Assembly (NCBI GenBank): GCA_023257655.1
Contig: JALRBQ010000076.1
Location: 1 to 55,115 of the forward strand
Direction: 5' to 3'
Length of the DNA: 55,115 bases
Source: Pseudomonadales bacterium
Lineage (GTDB): Bacteria > Pseudomonadota > Gammaproteobacteria > Pseudomonadales > Pseudohongiellaceae
Positions 26,420-35,319 of the stretch are shown piece after piece. How positions within the stretch are numbered: the stretch's first letter is position 1; every line of letters starts with the position of its first letter. The notes under the pieces were generated by a model. It did not search any database. It was not told where the DNA came from and saw only the letters and a list, made by a program, of their open reading frames with translations. Position numbers and translations under genes: made by a program.

Positions 26420-28357
26420 TCAGGGCAGTTCGGTCACAATTTCCCGAGTGCGATAGCGCGTCACAGTGCCTGCGCGATTCACCAGATCCACCGTCAATGT
26501 ATGGCGCCCCGGTGTCAATGTGGTGGTATCCAGTTCATAGTGGAATCCAAGCGCCGGCGCGCCGGGGTCGCTCTGCACGCCCATTGCACTCACAACATCA
26601 GGACGCGCATTCCCGTAGGGCATCTGAGCCAAGCGTTCGTCATCGATGACGAGAAAGACCGCCTGTATGCCCACATCCTCATTAAAGGCCCAACCTGTAA
26701 CCGGCACGCGACCCTGCAGCCGGGCCTGCTCTGGGGGTGTATCGATCCAGGCCTGGGCCGGGAATGGGCAGGGGAAGTACGCTGCGGTATCGGTTGACGG
26801 CTCGCCTGGCCGGCTCTGCGCCCGATAGAAGCTGTAATGCTTGTCCCCGCCGAACAGACTCAACGTGCCGGCGTGTTCCACCTGGGTAGCAAGGCGGCAG
26901 AACCGTTCCAGCATCGCGCTTTTATCATCGATATCCAGTGTCGTGTCTTCCGTAATGAAGAGCAGATTAGTGTTGCGGAGTTTGCGCAGACCGGCCTCAT
27001 CCTGTTGCCAGATGGCGAGTTGGGTCCGGCGGCCATCATTCACGGCTTTTGCCTCATCAAACGTGTAGGCAGGCCGGGCGATTCCGGCAAATTCGATCTG
27101 TGCCGCCAGATAGTAATTGTCCGTAACGAGTGTCGGTGTCTGTTGCGGGAACAGCGCATGAACGCGCTCGGCGGTGTAAGTCGCGAACGGTTTCCATCCG
27201 GCCATCTTGGTGGATAACACATCAGGTCCGAGCACAGGCTGCAAGATCGACTGAAAGGCCTGGGAACCTACCCCGAGCAGTGCGATAAGGGTGCCGGCAA
27301 ATCCCAGCGCAGGAACAGCCAGAATCATCCTGGAAGCCGTCACCCGGCGCCATCGGGCAGCGAATTTTGCGTGCAATTCGCGCAATGTCTGCGGCACGAA
27401 GACAAGCAGTGGCAGGTAACCCGAAAGAGGCCAGTGAATAGAGGTGCTGCGGCTGTCGGTCCAGGGGGCCAGCACCAGATACACGAGCAGATTGGTCAGC
27501 GCGAAACTGAGAAAGAGGGCAGCATTTCCGTCACCGCTGCGGGCACGGCGCAGCAACTGCACCAATGTCACTGCGAACACACCATATAACAACGGTGTAA
27601 CCAGTCCTGCCTGTTTGAAAATATGCAACAGACCTGAGGCTTGAAATTGCCAGGGATGTCGCTCGATCAGATAGAAGCTCGCACTCGCCAGTTGATAGGA
27701 CAGATTGAACCAGAGAATGGGCAGCAGCCCGAAACTGGCGAGGAGCATGGCGACCAAGAGACGCGGATTACGCCAGGCCGGACGCGCCTGGCGATTGAAG
27801 GCGAGAAACAGCACCGCTGCCAACGGATACAGCACAAACCGGTAATGTGTAGCGAGACCGAACGCAACGACGAGCCCCAATCCTGTCCATAACCCCCACC
27901 CGTTCGTGCGCAAGGCACGATCGAACAGACCGATTGATAGTAACCCGAGAAACAGCAGGGGGACGTCGGGCACTGCCAGCAGACCGAGAAAGCCAGTCAG
28001 CGGCAGGCACAGTGTCATCGCAGCGGATTCGGTGGCCTGTTGGCGGTTGGTATGAGGCAGGGCTAACCAGTATACGAGCAGGGGCAGGGCACTGCCGAGC
28101 AGGAGAAACAGACTGCGCACTGCCAGCGGGTTGCCCGGAGCAAAAGTGGCACCGAGGCCCGCAAGCAGAGACGTCACAAACGGCAGATCACTGTAGGCCA
28201 GGGCGGGTCGCGTGGATTCCTGCCAGTAAAACACTTCGTCGCTGTAAAGGTCGAGTTGCGCCGCGAGCAACAATTTGAGTCCGGTCAGCAGGCACAAGCC
28301 GATGACGAAGAGACGCCGAACAGGCGGCGCATCGACCTGCTGTTTCAATGCGTGCAC
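26420..28357 (-). CDS. Glycosyltransferase family 39 (ArnT-like) with C-terminal Ig-like domain
   Basis: 645-aa membrane enzyme. The N-terminal 400 residues have about eleven hydrophobic helices, and the first periplasmic loop carries DLYSDEVFYWQ, the acidic catalytic motif of the PMT/ArnT family that uses polyprenyl-phosphate-linked sugars. Residues about 530-645 form a separate beta-sandwich (VTGWAFNEDVGIQAVFLVIDD, GFHYELDTTTLTPGRHTL) as found appended to some glycosyltransferases. The acceptor is unknown. The start lies 12 bases after the feoB stop on the same strand, so it is the last gene of the feoA-feoB transcript. That is a place often occupied by feoC or nothing, and an unusual context for a GT39 enzyme. 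Confidence 0.85.
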   Translation of the reverse strand: MHALKQQVDAPPVRRLFVIGLCLLTGLKLLLAAQLDLYSDEVFYWQESTRPALAYSDLPFVTSLLAGLGATFAPGNPLAVRSLFLLLGSALPLLVYWLALPHTNRQQATESAAMTLCLPLTGFLGLLAVPDVPLLFLGLLSIGLFDRALRTNGWGLWTGLGLVVAFGLATHYRFVLYPLAAVLFLAFNRQARPAWRNPRLLVAMLLASFGLLPILWFNLSYQLASASFYLIERHPWQFQASGLLHIFKQAGLVTPLLYGVFAVTLVQLLRRARSGDGNAALFLSFALTNLLVYLVLAPWTDSRSTSIHWPLSGYLPLLVFVPQTLRELHAKFAARWRRVTASRMILAVPALGFAGTLIALLGVGSQAFQSILQPVLGPDVLSTKMAGWKPFATYTAERVHALFPQQTPTLVTDNYYLAAQIEFAGIARPAYTFDEAKAVNDGRRTQLAIWQQDEAGLRKLRNTNLLFITEDTTLDIDDKSAMLERFCRLATQVEHAGTLSLFGGDKHYSFYRAQSRPGEPSTDTAAYFPCPFPAQAWIDTPPEQARLQGRVPVTGWAFNEDVGIQAVFLVIDDERLAQMPYGNARPDVVSAMGVQSDPGAPALGFHYELDTTTLTPGRHTLTVDLVNRAGTVTRYRTREIVTELP

Positions 28358-28369
28358 GAAGTGACTCCG

Positions 28370-30493
28370 TCAGAGCTGGATCGCGGGTATCAAATTTTTC
28401 GGCACCATCCTGCTGGATAATCTTTTCAGGTTCAAGATAAAAATCAGCAGCAGGGACAGCATCGCCAGGATCCAGAGCGAAGAGAACAGTGGGTGAGCGG
28501 CAAACGTACCAATCTGGTAAATCACGGTGGCGGTGATATAGGCCAGTCCTGTGCACCAGCCGAAGACGAGCAGCATCCAGCGCCAACCGGCCTCCTTGTT
28601 CACTGCACCCAGTACAGCGACACAAGGTGCGTAGAGCAACACAAACACCAGATAACAGAAGGCAGCAAAGGGCCCGGAGAAGAGGGCGGCCATGTTGGTC
28701 AATGTCGATGCCTCAACCTGCTGTTCGGCTGCCACGACTTCCAGATCACTAACATCGCCGATGGAGATGCCAAGCGGATCGGTGAGGGCATTGCGCAGGG
28801 CCTTCAGTTCTGAACCGATGGAAGCGATAGCGGCAACGCCGGCCGCCGCGAGATCGGGCGCCTCGTCGCTGGCCGCTCCATCCTGTGCCGGGTTGTAGAG
28901 CGCGTCCAGCGTGCCGACGATGGCCTCTTTCGCGAACATGCCAGTGAAGAGTCCGACAGTTGCCGGCCAGTTATCGGCTTCGACGCCGAGCGGAGCGAAG
29001 GCGGGTGTGATCGTTTTGCCAATCACGCTGAGCAGGGAATCTTCGGAGTCTTCATGACCAACAGTGAAATCCGTGCTGATTGAATTAAGCAGGCTCAGGA
29101 CTACAACGACTCCGACAATGGTCTTGCCCGCGCGAAAAATAAAGCCGCGCAGACGGAACCAGGTTGTTAACAGAATATTGCGTGGAATGGGTATGTGATA
29201 CGCCGGCATATCCTGGAAGGAAGGCGTCACCTCAGTCGTGAAGAGTTGCTTGCGGAAAATCCAGCCAGTAAAAATAGCGAGAAAAATCCCCAACAGGTAG
29301 AGCAAGAACACGATGTTTTGGCCATTCTGCTGAAAGAAGGCGGCAGCGAAAAGCGCATAGACTGTCAGGCGAGCGCCACAACTCATGAATGGTGCCATCG
29401 CGATGGTCAGCAGACGATCGCTGTCGCGTCCGAGGCTGCGCGCCGCCATCACTGCTGGCACGTTACAGCCAAAGCCTACGATCAGCGGGACGAAGGCATT
29501 GCCTGGCAGGCCAATGCCACTCATCAGGCGATCAATCACGAATGCCGCCCGGGACATATAGCCGGAATCTTCCAGCATGGAGAGACAGAGATACAGGAAT
29601 CCAATCACGGGAATGAAGGTCGCGACGAGCGTGATGCCTCCACCGAGTCCCTGTGCGATGAAAATAGTGATCAGCTCAGGCATGCCGATCAGATGCAAGA
29701 GCCAGGTGCTGCCATCCACCAGGATCGCTGAAAATAAGATGTCGAAGAAATCGATGAAGACAGCGCCAAGGTTCACGGCGATCGTGAACATCAGATAAAT
29801 CATCAACAGGAAGAAGGGGACGCCCAGCCAGCGATTGAGCAAAACGGCGTCGATGCGTTCAGACAGGCTGTGGTGCGTCGGTGACACTTCGACGACACCA
29901 TGGACGAGATTGCGTGACTGATGATAACGGCGCAGGATCTTTTCTTCATTGCTGGTGGTGTTGTCAGCGGCGGATTTGACTGACACGGCAGTGTGAGGCT
30001 TGCCGACAAAGTCCGCGAGGCGAGCGCGCAGTTGGTCGATCCCCTGCTTGCGGGAGGCAATAATGGGTAGCACTGGCACACCCAGTTTTGCGGCAAGTGC
30101 AGACACCGAGAGAGTGATGCCCTGTTGCTCGGCGACATCAAGCATATTGATGACGACCAGGGTCGGTATGTTCTTTTCCAGCAATTGCTGAGTAAGCACG
30201 AGGCTGCGCTCGAGATTGGTGCCGTCGACGATGTTGATGATGACATCGAGTTCGGTGTGCTCTAGAAACTCCTGCGCGATCTTTTCATCGATGCCCTGGA
30301 AATCCTGCTCGAGTGAATAGATGCCGGGCAGGTCGACCAGTTCCAACGTATGATCACCGAGTTTGAAATAGCCGAATTTCTTTTCAACGGTGACGCCAGG
30401 CCAGTTGCCAACTTTCTGATTTGCACCCGTCAGCACATTAAACAGCGTCGTCTTGCCGCAGTTGGGATTGCCAATGAGTGCAATCTTTTCCAT
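28370..30493 (-). CDS. feoB: Ferrous iron transporter B
   Basis: 707-aa protein. The N-terminal GTPase domain has G1 GNPNCGKTT (residues 8-16), G3 DLPGIYSL and G4-like NMLD, followed by the GDI-like helical domain. The membrane part contains the duplicated gate regions (LTVYALFAAAFF) and segments such as GFGCNVPAVMA with the conserved GCNVP cysteine, and MFAKEAIVGTLD. It imports Fe2+ across the inner membrane with GTP hydrolysis. At 707 residues it is slightly shorter than E. coli FeoB. It starts 3 bases after feoA and shares the Fur-controlled promoter at 30795-30837. No feoC follows; a GT39 gene does. Confidence 0.96.
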   Translation of the reverse strand: MEKIALIGNPNCGKTTLFNVLTGANQKVGNWPGVTVEKKFGYFKLGDHTLELVDLPGIYSLEQDFQGIDEKIAQEFLEHTELDVIINIVDGTNLERSLVLTQQLLEKNIPTLVVINMLDVAEQQGITLSVSALAAKLGVPVLPIIASRKQGIDQLRARLADFVGKPHTAVSVKSAADNTTSNEEKILRRYHQSRNLVHGVVEVSPTHHSLSERIDAVLLNRWLGVPFFLLMIYLMFTIAVNLGAVFIDFFDILFSAILVDGSTWLLHLIGMPELITIFIAQGLGGGITLVATFIPVIGFLYLCLSMLEDSGYMSRAAFVIDRLMSGIGLPGNAFVPLIVGFGCNVPAVMAARSLGRDSDRLLTIAMAPFMSCGARLTVYALFAAAFFQQNGQNIVFLLYLLGIFLAIFTGWIFRKQLFTTEVTPSFQDMPAYHIPIPRNILLTTWFRLRGFIFRAGKTIVGVVVVLSLLNSISTDFTVGHEDSEDSLLSVIGKTITPAFAPLGVEADNWPATVGLFTGMFAKEAIVGTLDALYNPAQDGAASDEAPDLAAAGVAAIASIGSELKALRNALTDPLGISIGDVSDLEVVAAEQQVEASTLTNMAALFSGPFAAFCYLVFVLLYAPCVAVLGAVNKEAGWRWMLLVFGWCTGLAYITATVIYQIGTFAAHPLFSSLWILAMLSLLLIFILNLKRLSSRMVPKNLIPAIQL

Positions 30494-30496
30494 GGA

Positions 30497-30733
30497 CTAC
30501 TGCCTGTCCACGAAGATGGATTTGGCTTCCTGTTTGCGAATGCTCACGAAACTGGATCCTACCTTGACCTGCATGGGGTCACCCAGGGGAGCAAACCGCA
30601 GGATCTGCAGCGCCGTGCCTGGAATAATGCCCAGCGCATAGAGTCGACTCTTGAGTTCGGCATGTTCAGAGGCGATTTCGAGTACGACGCAGCGATCACC
30701 GGTAGCTGCAGACGACAGGGCAATTTGGCTCAT
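30497..30733 (-). CDS. feoA: Ferrous iron transport protein A
   Basis: 78-aa SH3-like protein with the FeoA pattern: LKSRLYALGIIPGTALQILRFAPLGDPMQVKVGSSFVSIRKQEA. It is a cytosolic partner of FeoB needed for Fe2+ uptake. It is the first gene of feoA-feoB-GT39, with 3 bases to feoB. A promoter with -35 TTGTCA (complement of 30818-30823) and -10 TACTTT (complement of 30795-30800) fits upstream, and the -35 lies inside the Fur box. No strong ribosome-binding site precedes the ATG. Confidence 0.93.
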   Translation of the reverse strand: MSQIALSSAATGDRCVVLEIASEHAELKSRLYALGIIPGTALQILRFAPLGDPMQVKVGSSFVSIRKQEAKSIFVDRQ

Positions 30734-30794
30734 AGGATAAATAGTTCTGGAAACAACAAGTTAGGGCTATGCGATCCGATACGGATCGGGGTAT

Positions 30795-30845
30795 AAAGTA
30801 GCAGATCTAAAACTTGTTGACAATCATTCTCATTATCATTTAAAT
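30795..30845. promoter_or_regulatory. Divergent feoA / bfd promoters overlapping one Fur box
   Basis: Positions 30819-30837 read GACAATCATTCTCATTATC, which matches the 19-bp Fur consensus GATAATGATAATCATTATC at 15 of 19 positions. On the plus strand TTGACA (30817-30822) and TTAAAT (30840-30845) are 17 bases apart and would drive bfd. On the minus strand TTGTCA (30818-30823) and TACTTT (30795-30800), also 17 apart, would drive feoA. Both -35 elements lie in the Fur site, so one Fur dimer with Fe2+ could shut off both directions. Confidence 0.82.
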
Positions 30846-30870
30846 TGCTTCTCACCCTGAGGAGTAAGCC

Positions 30871-31059
30871 ATGTACGTCTGCATCTGCCGCCAAATCACC
30901 GATAACCAGATTCGCGATCTGTGCCGTGGTGGTGCCAGCAGCATGACGGATATTCGCGCCAAGCTCGGGGTTGCCAGTGAATGCGGTAAGTGCAGCAAAC
31001 TGGCCCGCACCATCGTCAATGAATTCAACAAGACTGCAACGTTCGTCAACGCCGCCTGA
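30871..31059 (+). CDS. bfd: Bacterioferritin-associated ferredoxin
   Basis: 62-aa BFD-like [2Fe-2S] protein with all four ligands: C4 and C6 in VCICRQIT, and C38 and C41 in ECGKCSKL. Bfd binds bacterioferritin and reduces its stored ferric core so that Fe2+ can be released to the cytosol. A GAGGAG-like site lies upstream of the ATG. The bfr gene follows after 190 bases on the same strand, and the Fur-covered promoter lies immediately upstream, the expected logic for an iron-starvation-induced release factor. Confidence 0.95.
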   Translation: MYVCICRQITDNQIRDLCRGGASSMTDIRAKLGVASECGKCSKLARTIVNEFNKTATFVNAA

Positions 31060-31249
31060 CCCCCTGATAGCCCCGGCGACCCCTCCGTAGCGTCGTCCTT
31101 TTGCCCGCTTCCCATCGCCCGCTCCAATTCGGAATGGGATTGCTTATCATTTAGTTTTGCCATCAATATCAATAGCTTAGCGGATCGCAACCTTGACATG
31201 CGCGGGTGATGACGCGATGCTTGCACGAACCTAAACACGAGGCAGATTT

Positions 31250-31714
31250 ATGAAGTCCGACCCCAAAGTCCTGAAACACCTGAACAAGGCCCTGGCCAAT
31301 GAACTGATCGCCATTAACCAGTATTTCCTGCATTCCCGAATGTATCAGGATTGGGGGCTGAACAAACTCGCCGAGAAGGAATACGAAGAATCCATCGACG
31401 AGATGAAACATGCCGACGAGCTGATCAAGCGGATTCTGTTCCTGGAAGGACTGCCAAATCTGCAAAACCTGGGCAAACTGCTGATCGGTGAGAATACAAA
31501 GGAGATGCTGGAATGCGACCTCAAGCTGGAGATGCTCGCCTGTCCAGATCTGAAGGCCGGCATTGTGCACTGTGAGTCAGTCGGAGACTTCGTCAGCCGC
31601 GATTTGTTGAGTGCAATACTCGAGAGCGAAGAAGAGCACATCGATTGGCTGGAGACCCAACTCACCCTGCTGGGCAAGGTCGGTCTGGAGAATTATCAGC
31701 AATCGATGATGTAG
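31250..31714 (+). CDS. bfr: Bacterioferritin
   Basis: 154-aa ferritin-like four-helix protein. The ferroxidase ligands are all in canonical positions: E18, E51, H54, E94, E127 and H130. The heme-binding methionine M52 is present, so this is a heme-type subunit capable of core reduction through Bfd. It forms 24-mer shells storing Fe3+. It follows bfd by 190 bases, long enough for its own promoter, which would allow opposite regulation (storage when iron is plentiful, release when scarce). A hairpin at 31810-31837 lies downstream. Confidence 0.96.
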   Translation: MKSDPKVLKHLNKALANELIAINQYFLHSRMYQDWGLNKLAEKEYEESIDEMKHADELIKRILFLEGLPNLQNLGKLLIGENTKEMLECDLKLEMLACPDLKAGIVHCESVGDFVSRDLLSAILESEEEHIDWLETQLTLLGKVGLENYQQSMM

Positions 31715-31757
31715 TGCACTTTGTCAGTCTGTATCCCTGGTACTCTAACCGGAATTC

Positions 31758-31837
31758 TCTCTGGCTCTGGCACCTTCTCCAAAATTTTCTCTGGCTCTGG
31801 CAGTTCCCGGCCGTCACTGGCTCTCGCCTGTGACGGC
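31758..31837 (+). terminator. Short direct repeats and hairpin downstream of bfr
   Basis: The 15-mer TCTCTGGCTCTGGCA occurs at 31758-31772 and again at 31788-31802, 30 bases apart, with a decayed third copy near 31818. It is followed by a perfect 8-bp inverted repeat (GCCGTCAC at 31810-31817, GTGACGGC at 31830-31837) with a pyrimidine-rich tail. The hairpin may terminate bfr transcription; the repeats have no evident role. Confidence 0.5.
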
Positions 31838-31950
31838 TGATCCCCTCTTCCTGCTTTGCGCGCCCAGATGCACAATTCTGACTGCACTTTGTCACGATTA
31901 AATGCTCAAATAGGGTTCTGACTTAGGCTCGCTTGTGGTTGTTTCGTGTT

Positions 31951-32916
31951 ATGTATGCGTGTATCGATTTAGGTTCAAACAGTTTTCACTTGCTGATCGG
32001 TGAGTGGGTTGAAGGCCGCATAGAGGTCATCGAGCGCTGCAGTGAGAAGGTGCAACTGGGCGAGAACGTAGGAGCAACCGGCTCGATTTCTCCGGAGGCT
32101 TTCGCCCGTGGCCTCGAATGCCTGCGTCACTTCAAGGCACTGATGGATAAATACCCACTCGAACAGTATTGGGCGCTGGGCACTAATGCCTTGCGCGTGA
32201 CCAATAACGCCGCTGATTTTATCGCTGCCGCCGCCGAACTCGGAATCGAAGTCTCGACGATCAGTGGTGTGCAGGAAGCAGTACTGGTTTATGCCGGCGT
32301 CATCACCGGCTTGCCTCGCACCGATATCAATCGGCTCGTTATCGATATTGGTGGTGGAAGCACTGAAGTAATTATCGGTAAGGGACATCAGCGACTGCTG
32401 ACGTCGAGTCTGGCTATCGGCAGCGTGGCCTGGCGTGATCGCTTTTTCGATATCCAAATGACGAGTGATGCGGCCACTTTACTCGAACGGATGCGCGATG
32501 GTCTGCGTGCGGCCGAAGCGGTATTTGCAGAGACAGCGCCAGCGATCAAACGCGCCGGTTGGGAGGAAGTCTATGCGTCTTCCGGCACCAGTAAAATGCT
32601 CATGTTGATCTGTCTGGAGAACGGCCACGGTAGCGGAGTAATTCAGCGCAGTGCCCTGCAGGATTTGCGCGAGCAATTTGCGCGGTGCATCGCCGAGGGG
32701 CAGGAGCTGGCCGGAATGAAAGAAGGGCGACGTGACCTGTTATTAGCGGGTTGGAGTGTGATGTTGGCGCTGATGAACGCCTACAACATCGAGACGATCA
32801 ATTTCAGTCCAACGGCCTTGCGTGAGGGCATGCTTGATTTTCTCGCGAAGGACAAACACACGATGCGCCTTGTGAAGAACAGTGATTTGCCCGAGGTCAG
32901 TCAAGCGTCAGACTAG
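31951..32916 (+). CDS. ppx: Exopolyphosphatase / GppA family phosphatase
   Basis: 321-aa protein with the Ppx/GppA ASKHA fold: phosphate-1 loop DLGSNSFHLLIG at the N-terminus, LGTNALRVTNN, and the phosphate-2 loop VIDIGGGSTEVIIG. It lacks the C-terminal HD-like domain of E. coli Ppx (513 aa), so it is the short form, and whether it prefers polyphosphate or pppGpp cannot be told. Location argues for polyphosphate: its stop overlaps the convergent ppk stop by 4 bases. Start is ATG at 31951; a TTG at 31933 and a GTG at 31946 are also possible and none has a strong ribosome-binding site. Confidence 0.88.
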   Translation: MYACIDLGSNSFHLLIGEWVEGRIEVIERCSEKVQLGENVGATGSISPEAFARGLECLRHFKALMDKYPLEQYWALGTNALRVTNNAADFIAAAAELGIEVSTISGVQEAVLVYAGVITGLPRTDINRLVIDIGGGSTEVIIGKGHQRLLTSSLAIGSVAWRDRFFDIQMTSDAATLLERMRDGLRAAEAVFAETAPAIKRAGWEEVYASSGTSKMLMLICLENGHGSGVIQRSALQDLREQFARCIAEGQELAGMKEGRRDLLLAGWSVMLALMNAYNIETINFSPTALREGMLDFLAKDKHTMRLVKNSDLPEVSQASD

Positions 32917-35087
32917 CCAAGCTTGAGCGGATCCAATTGCTTGAGCAATCGCATCTGCACGGGTTCCTGATCACCGCCGGCAGTGGCGAGTTCGATAAAT
33001 TCACCATTGCTTTGCAGCTCCCAGCTTTGGGCGGTGTCATCGAGATACATCTGCAGCTCTTCAACGATACGATTCGCCAGCTTTTTCTTCAAAATCGGAA
33101 AACACACCTCAATACGATTCGTGAGATTGCGTTCCATCCAGTCTGCACTGGAGCAAAACACCGGATAAGTGTTGTTCTCGAAATAGTACACACGGGAATG
33201 TTCAAGGAATCGACCTATAACAGAGGTGACGCGAATGTTTTCACTGACCTGTGGGATGCCGGGACGCAGACAACACACACCACGAATGATCAGATCGATC
33301 TGCACGCCGGCTGCGGATGCCCGATACAATTCCCTGATGACTTCAGGATCGGTGAGTGCATTCATCTTGCCGATGATGCGTGCGGACTTGCCGGCCAGCG
33401 CGGCCTGGGTTTCCTGGTCGATCATCTTGAGCAGGGACTTGCGCAAATTGAAAGGGGCATGAATCAGCAGGTTCGGGTGAATCTTCTTGCCCATGCCAGT
33501 GATCTGCTGGAAAACCTTATGAACGTCGTCGCACAGCGAGGGTTCGGCAGTAAGCAGGCTGTAATCGGTGTAGAGCAGCGAATTCTTGCGGTGGTAATTA
33601 CCTGTGCCCAGATGCGCGTAACGCTTCAGTTTATTGCCGACGCGGCGAACGAACAGCAGCATCTTGGCGTGAGTCTTGTAGCCCATGACACCATAGACCA
33701 CTACGGCTCCGGCTTCCTGCAGGAGGCTGGCGAAATTGATATTTTCTTCTTCATCGAAGCGCGCTCGCAGCTCGATTACCACTGTGACTTCCTTGCCATT
33801 GCGCGCGGCATCGGCCAGGGCTTCAACCAACTCAGAGGATTCGTTGGTGCGGTAAAGCGTCTGCTTGATTGACAGCACAGTGGGGTCTTTTGCCGCCTGT
33901 CTGACCCAGTCGATGATCGGGATGAAGGACTGGTAGGGATGCAGCAGCAACTGATCTTCCTTGTCCACAGCGGCAAAAATGTAATTGCCTAGCTCCAGAG
34001 CCTTGGGTGTTCCTGGAGAAAATTTCGGGAACAGCAGGTCCGGACGATCCAGCATGTTGGTGAGTGCCATCAGGCGTCGCAGATTCACCGGTCCTTCCAG
34101 AGGGTACAATTCATGCCGGGACAGGTTGAAGCGTTCCAGCAGGAAATTGGTCAGCTCGGAAGGGCATTCCTTGCCCACCTCCAATCGCGTCGCCGCACCG
34201 AAGCGGCGACTGTGCAACTCGCCTCGAAGTGCGCTCGCCACATCCTCTACCTCGACATTGGACATCTCCAGGTCAGAGTTGCGGGTCACCCGAAACTGAT
34301 GACACTCGGTTACGGTCATGCCGGGGAAAAATTCATCGACATAGGCGTGAATAATGGAAGACAGAAAGATGAAATTATCGCCATTCGGGATGACTTCCTT
34401 CGGTATCTTGATAAGCCGTGGCAACGAACGGGGAGCCGGCACGATCGCAAGGCCGCTATCGCGCCCGAACGCATCCTTGCCCTCCAGCGACAGGATGAAA
34501 TTCAGGCTCTTGTTGACGAGACGGGGAAACGGGTGCGCGGGATCGAGCCCTAGTGGTGAAACGATGGGCCAGACTTCCTCGTGGAAATAGTTCTTCGTCC
34601 AGGCAATGAGTTCCGGGCCCCATTGATTGCGAGGCAGGAAGTGGATGTTCTCCTTCGCCATGGAAGGAAACAGCTCTTCATTCAGAATACGGTATTGCTC
34701 AGTCAGTGCGCCGCGCACCTGTTCGTGCACGAGTTTCAGTATCTCATCCGGGTACTTGCCATCCGCCCCCGGGCGTTGACGGCCAAAATCCAGTTGTTTC
34801 TTCAGTCCTGATACGCGGATCTCGAAAAATTCGTCGAGGTTCGAGCTGAAGATCAGCAGGAACATCAGGCGCTCGAGCAGGGGGTGACGAAGATTACGTG
34901 CCTGGCTCAGTACGCGCAGGTTGAATTTGAGATAGCTGAGTTCCCGGTTTTCGAAGAATTCCGGATTGGAGAAATCGGGGGCATCGCTGGGTTTCTGCCC
35001 GGAGTCTCCCTTGCCGGAATTGTCGACGATCACTTCCAGCGATTTCTTGCGACCTGCGTCCGACATGGCGTGCTTGCTTCGTTTCAT
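32913..35087 (-). CDS. ppk1: Polyphosphate kinase 1
   Basis: 724-aa enzyme with the Ppk1 domain order: N-terminal helical domain (FFENRELSYLKFNLRVL), middle domain, and two PLD-like catalytic C-domains. The catalytic histidine lies in YAHLGTGNYHRKNSLLYTD; VMGYKTHAKMLLFVRR and SADWMERNLTNRIEVCFPI are further signatures. It reversibly polymerises the ATP gamma-phosphate into polyphosphate. A Pho box lies upstream in the correct orientation (35132-35149), so synthesis should rise in phosphate starvation. A second ATG at 35066 is a possible start. It is divergent from pstS and convergent with ppx. Confidence 0.96.
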   Translation of the reverse strand: MKRSKHAMSDAGRKKSLEVIVDNSGKGDSGQKPSDAPDFSNPEFFENRELSYLKFNLRVLSQARNLRHPLLERLMFLLIFSSNLDEFFEIRVSGLKKQLDFGRQRPGADGKYPDEILKLVHEQVRGALTEQYRILNEELFPSMAKENIHFLPRNQWGPELIAWTKNYFHEEVWPIVSPLGLDPAHPFPRLVNKSLNFILSLEGKDAFGRDSGLAIVPAPRSLPRLIKIPKEVIPNGDNFIFLSSIIHAYVDEFFPGMTVTECHQFRVTRNSDLEMSNVEVEDVASALRGELHSRRFGAATRLEVGKECPSELTNFLLERFNLSRHELYPLEGPVNLRRLMALTNMLDRPDLLFPKFSPGTPKALELGNYIFAAVDKEDQLLLHPYQSFIPIIDWVRQAAKDPTVLSIKQTLYRTNESSELVEALADAARNGKEVTVVIELRARFDEEENINFASLLQEAGAVVVYGVMGYKTHAKMLLFVRRVGNKLKRYAHLGTGNYHRKNSLLYTDYSLLTAEPSLCDDVHKVFQQITGMGKKIHPNLLIHAPFNLRKSLLKMIDQETQAALAGKSARIIGKMNALTDPEVIRELYRASAAGVQIDLIIRGVCCLRPGIPQVSENIRVTSVIGRFLEHSRVYYFENNTYPVFCSSADWMERNLTNRIEVCFPILKKKLANRIVEELQMYLDDTAQSWELQSNGEFIELATAGGDQEPVQMRLLKQLDPLKLG

Positions 35088-35131
35088 GGCAGTGGGGACC
35101 GGAGATTGTACGCGAGAATTTTCGGTGGTAG

Positions 35132-35149
35132 GTGACGGTTTGGTGACAA
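35132..35149 (-). promoter_or_regulatory. Pho box upstream of ppk1
   Basis: Read on the minus strand this is TTGTCAC CAAA CCGTCAC: two 7-mers resembling CTGTCAT with an 11-base period, the pattern bound by phosphorylated PhoB. It lies 45 bases before the ppk1 start. Confidence 0.72.
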
Positions 35150-35244
35150 AAAATCACTATATTGCAGACGCTGACAATGCACAATGCCCGAATTTCGTGC
35201 GCTGGCGGCCAGCAACCGGGCCGGCGGTCACGATTTTCACGAAA

Positions 35245-35262
35245 CTGTCACATTCCTGTAAT
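35245..35262 (+). promoter_or_regulatory. Pho box upstream of pstS
   Basis: CTGTCAC ATTC CTGTAAT gives two PhoB half-sites with an 11-base period, 58 bases before the pstS start. A -10-like TATAGT follows at 35273-35278, placing the box in the usual -35 replacement position. Confidence 0.82.
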
Positions 35263-35319
35263 ATTCAGCCCCTATAGTTCGCCCCAAGCAAACCAATTAC
35301 CCTGCCTGGAGGCGACTAC

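Noticed and set aside
31140..31190. Possible second Fur box upstream of bfr
   Set aside because: ATTGCTTATCATTTAG has only a partial resemblance to the Fur consensus and no symmetry; not good enough to annotate.
31758..31802. Possible CRISPR-like repeats
   Set aside because: Only two exact 15-base copies and a decayed third, spacing too short, and no cas genes anywhere in the window.
32937..33872. 311-codon plus-strand ORF opposite ppk1
   Set aside because: Lies entirely antisense to a clear ppk1 with all catalytic motifs; no ribosome-binding site or recognisable domain. It is a frame shadow in GC-rich DNA.
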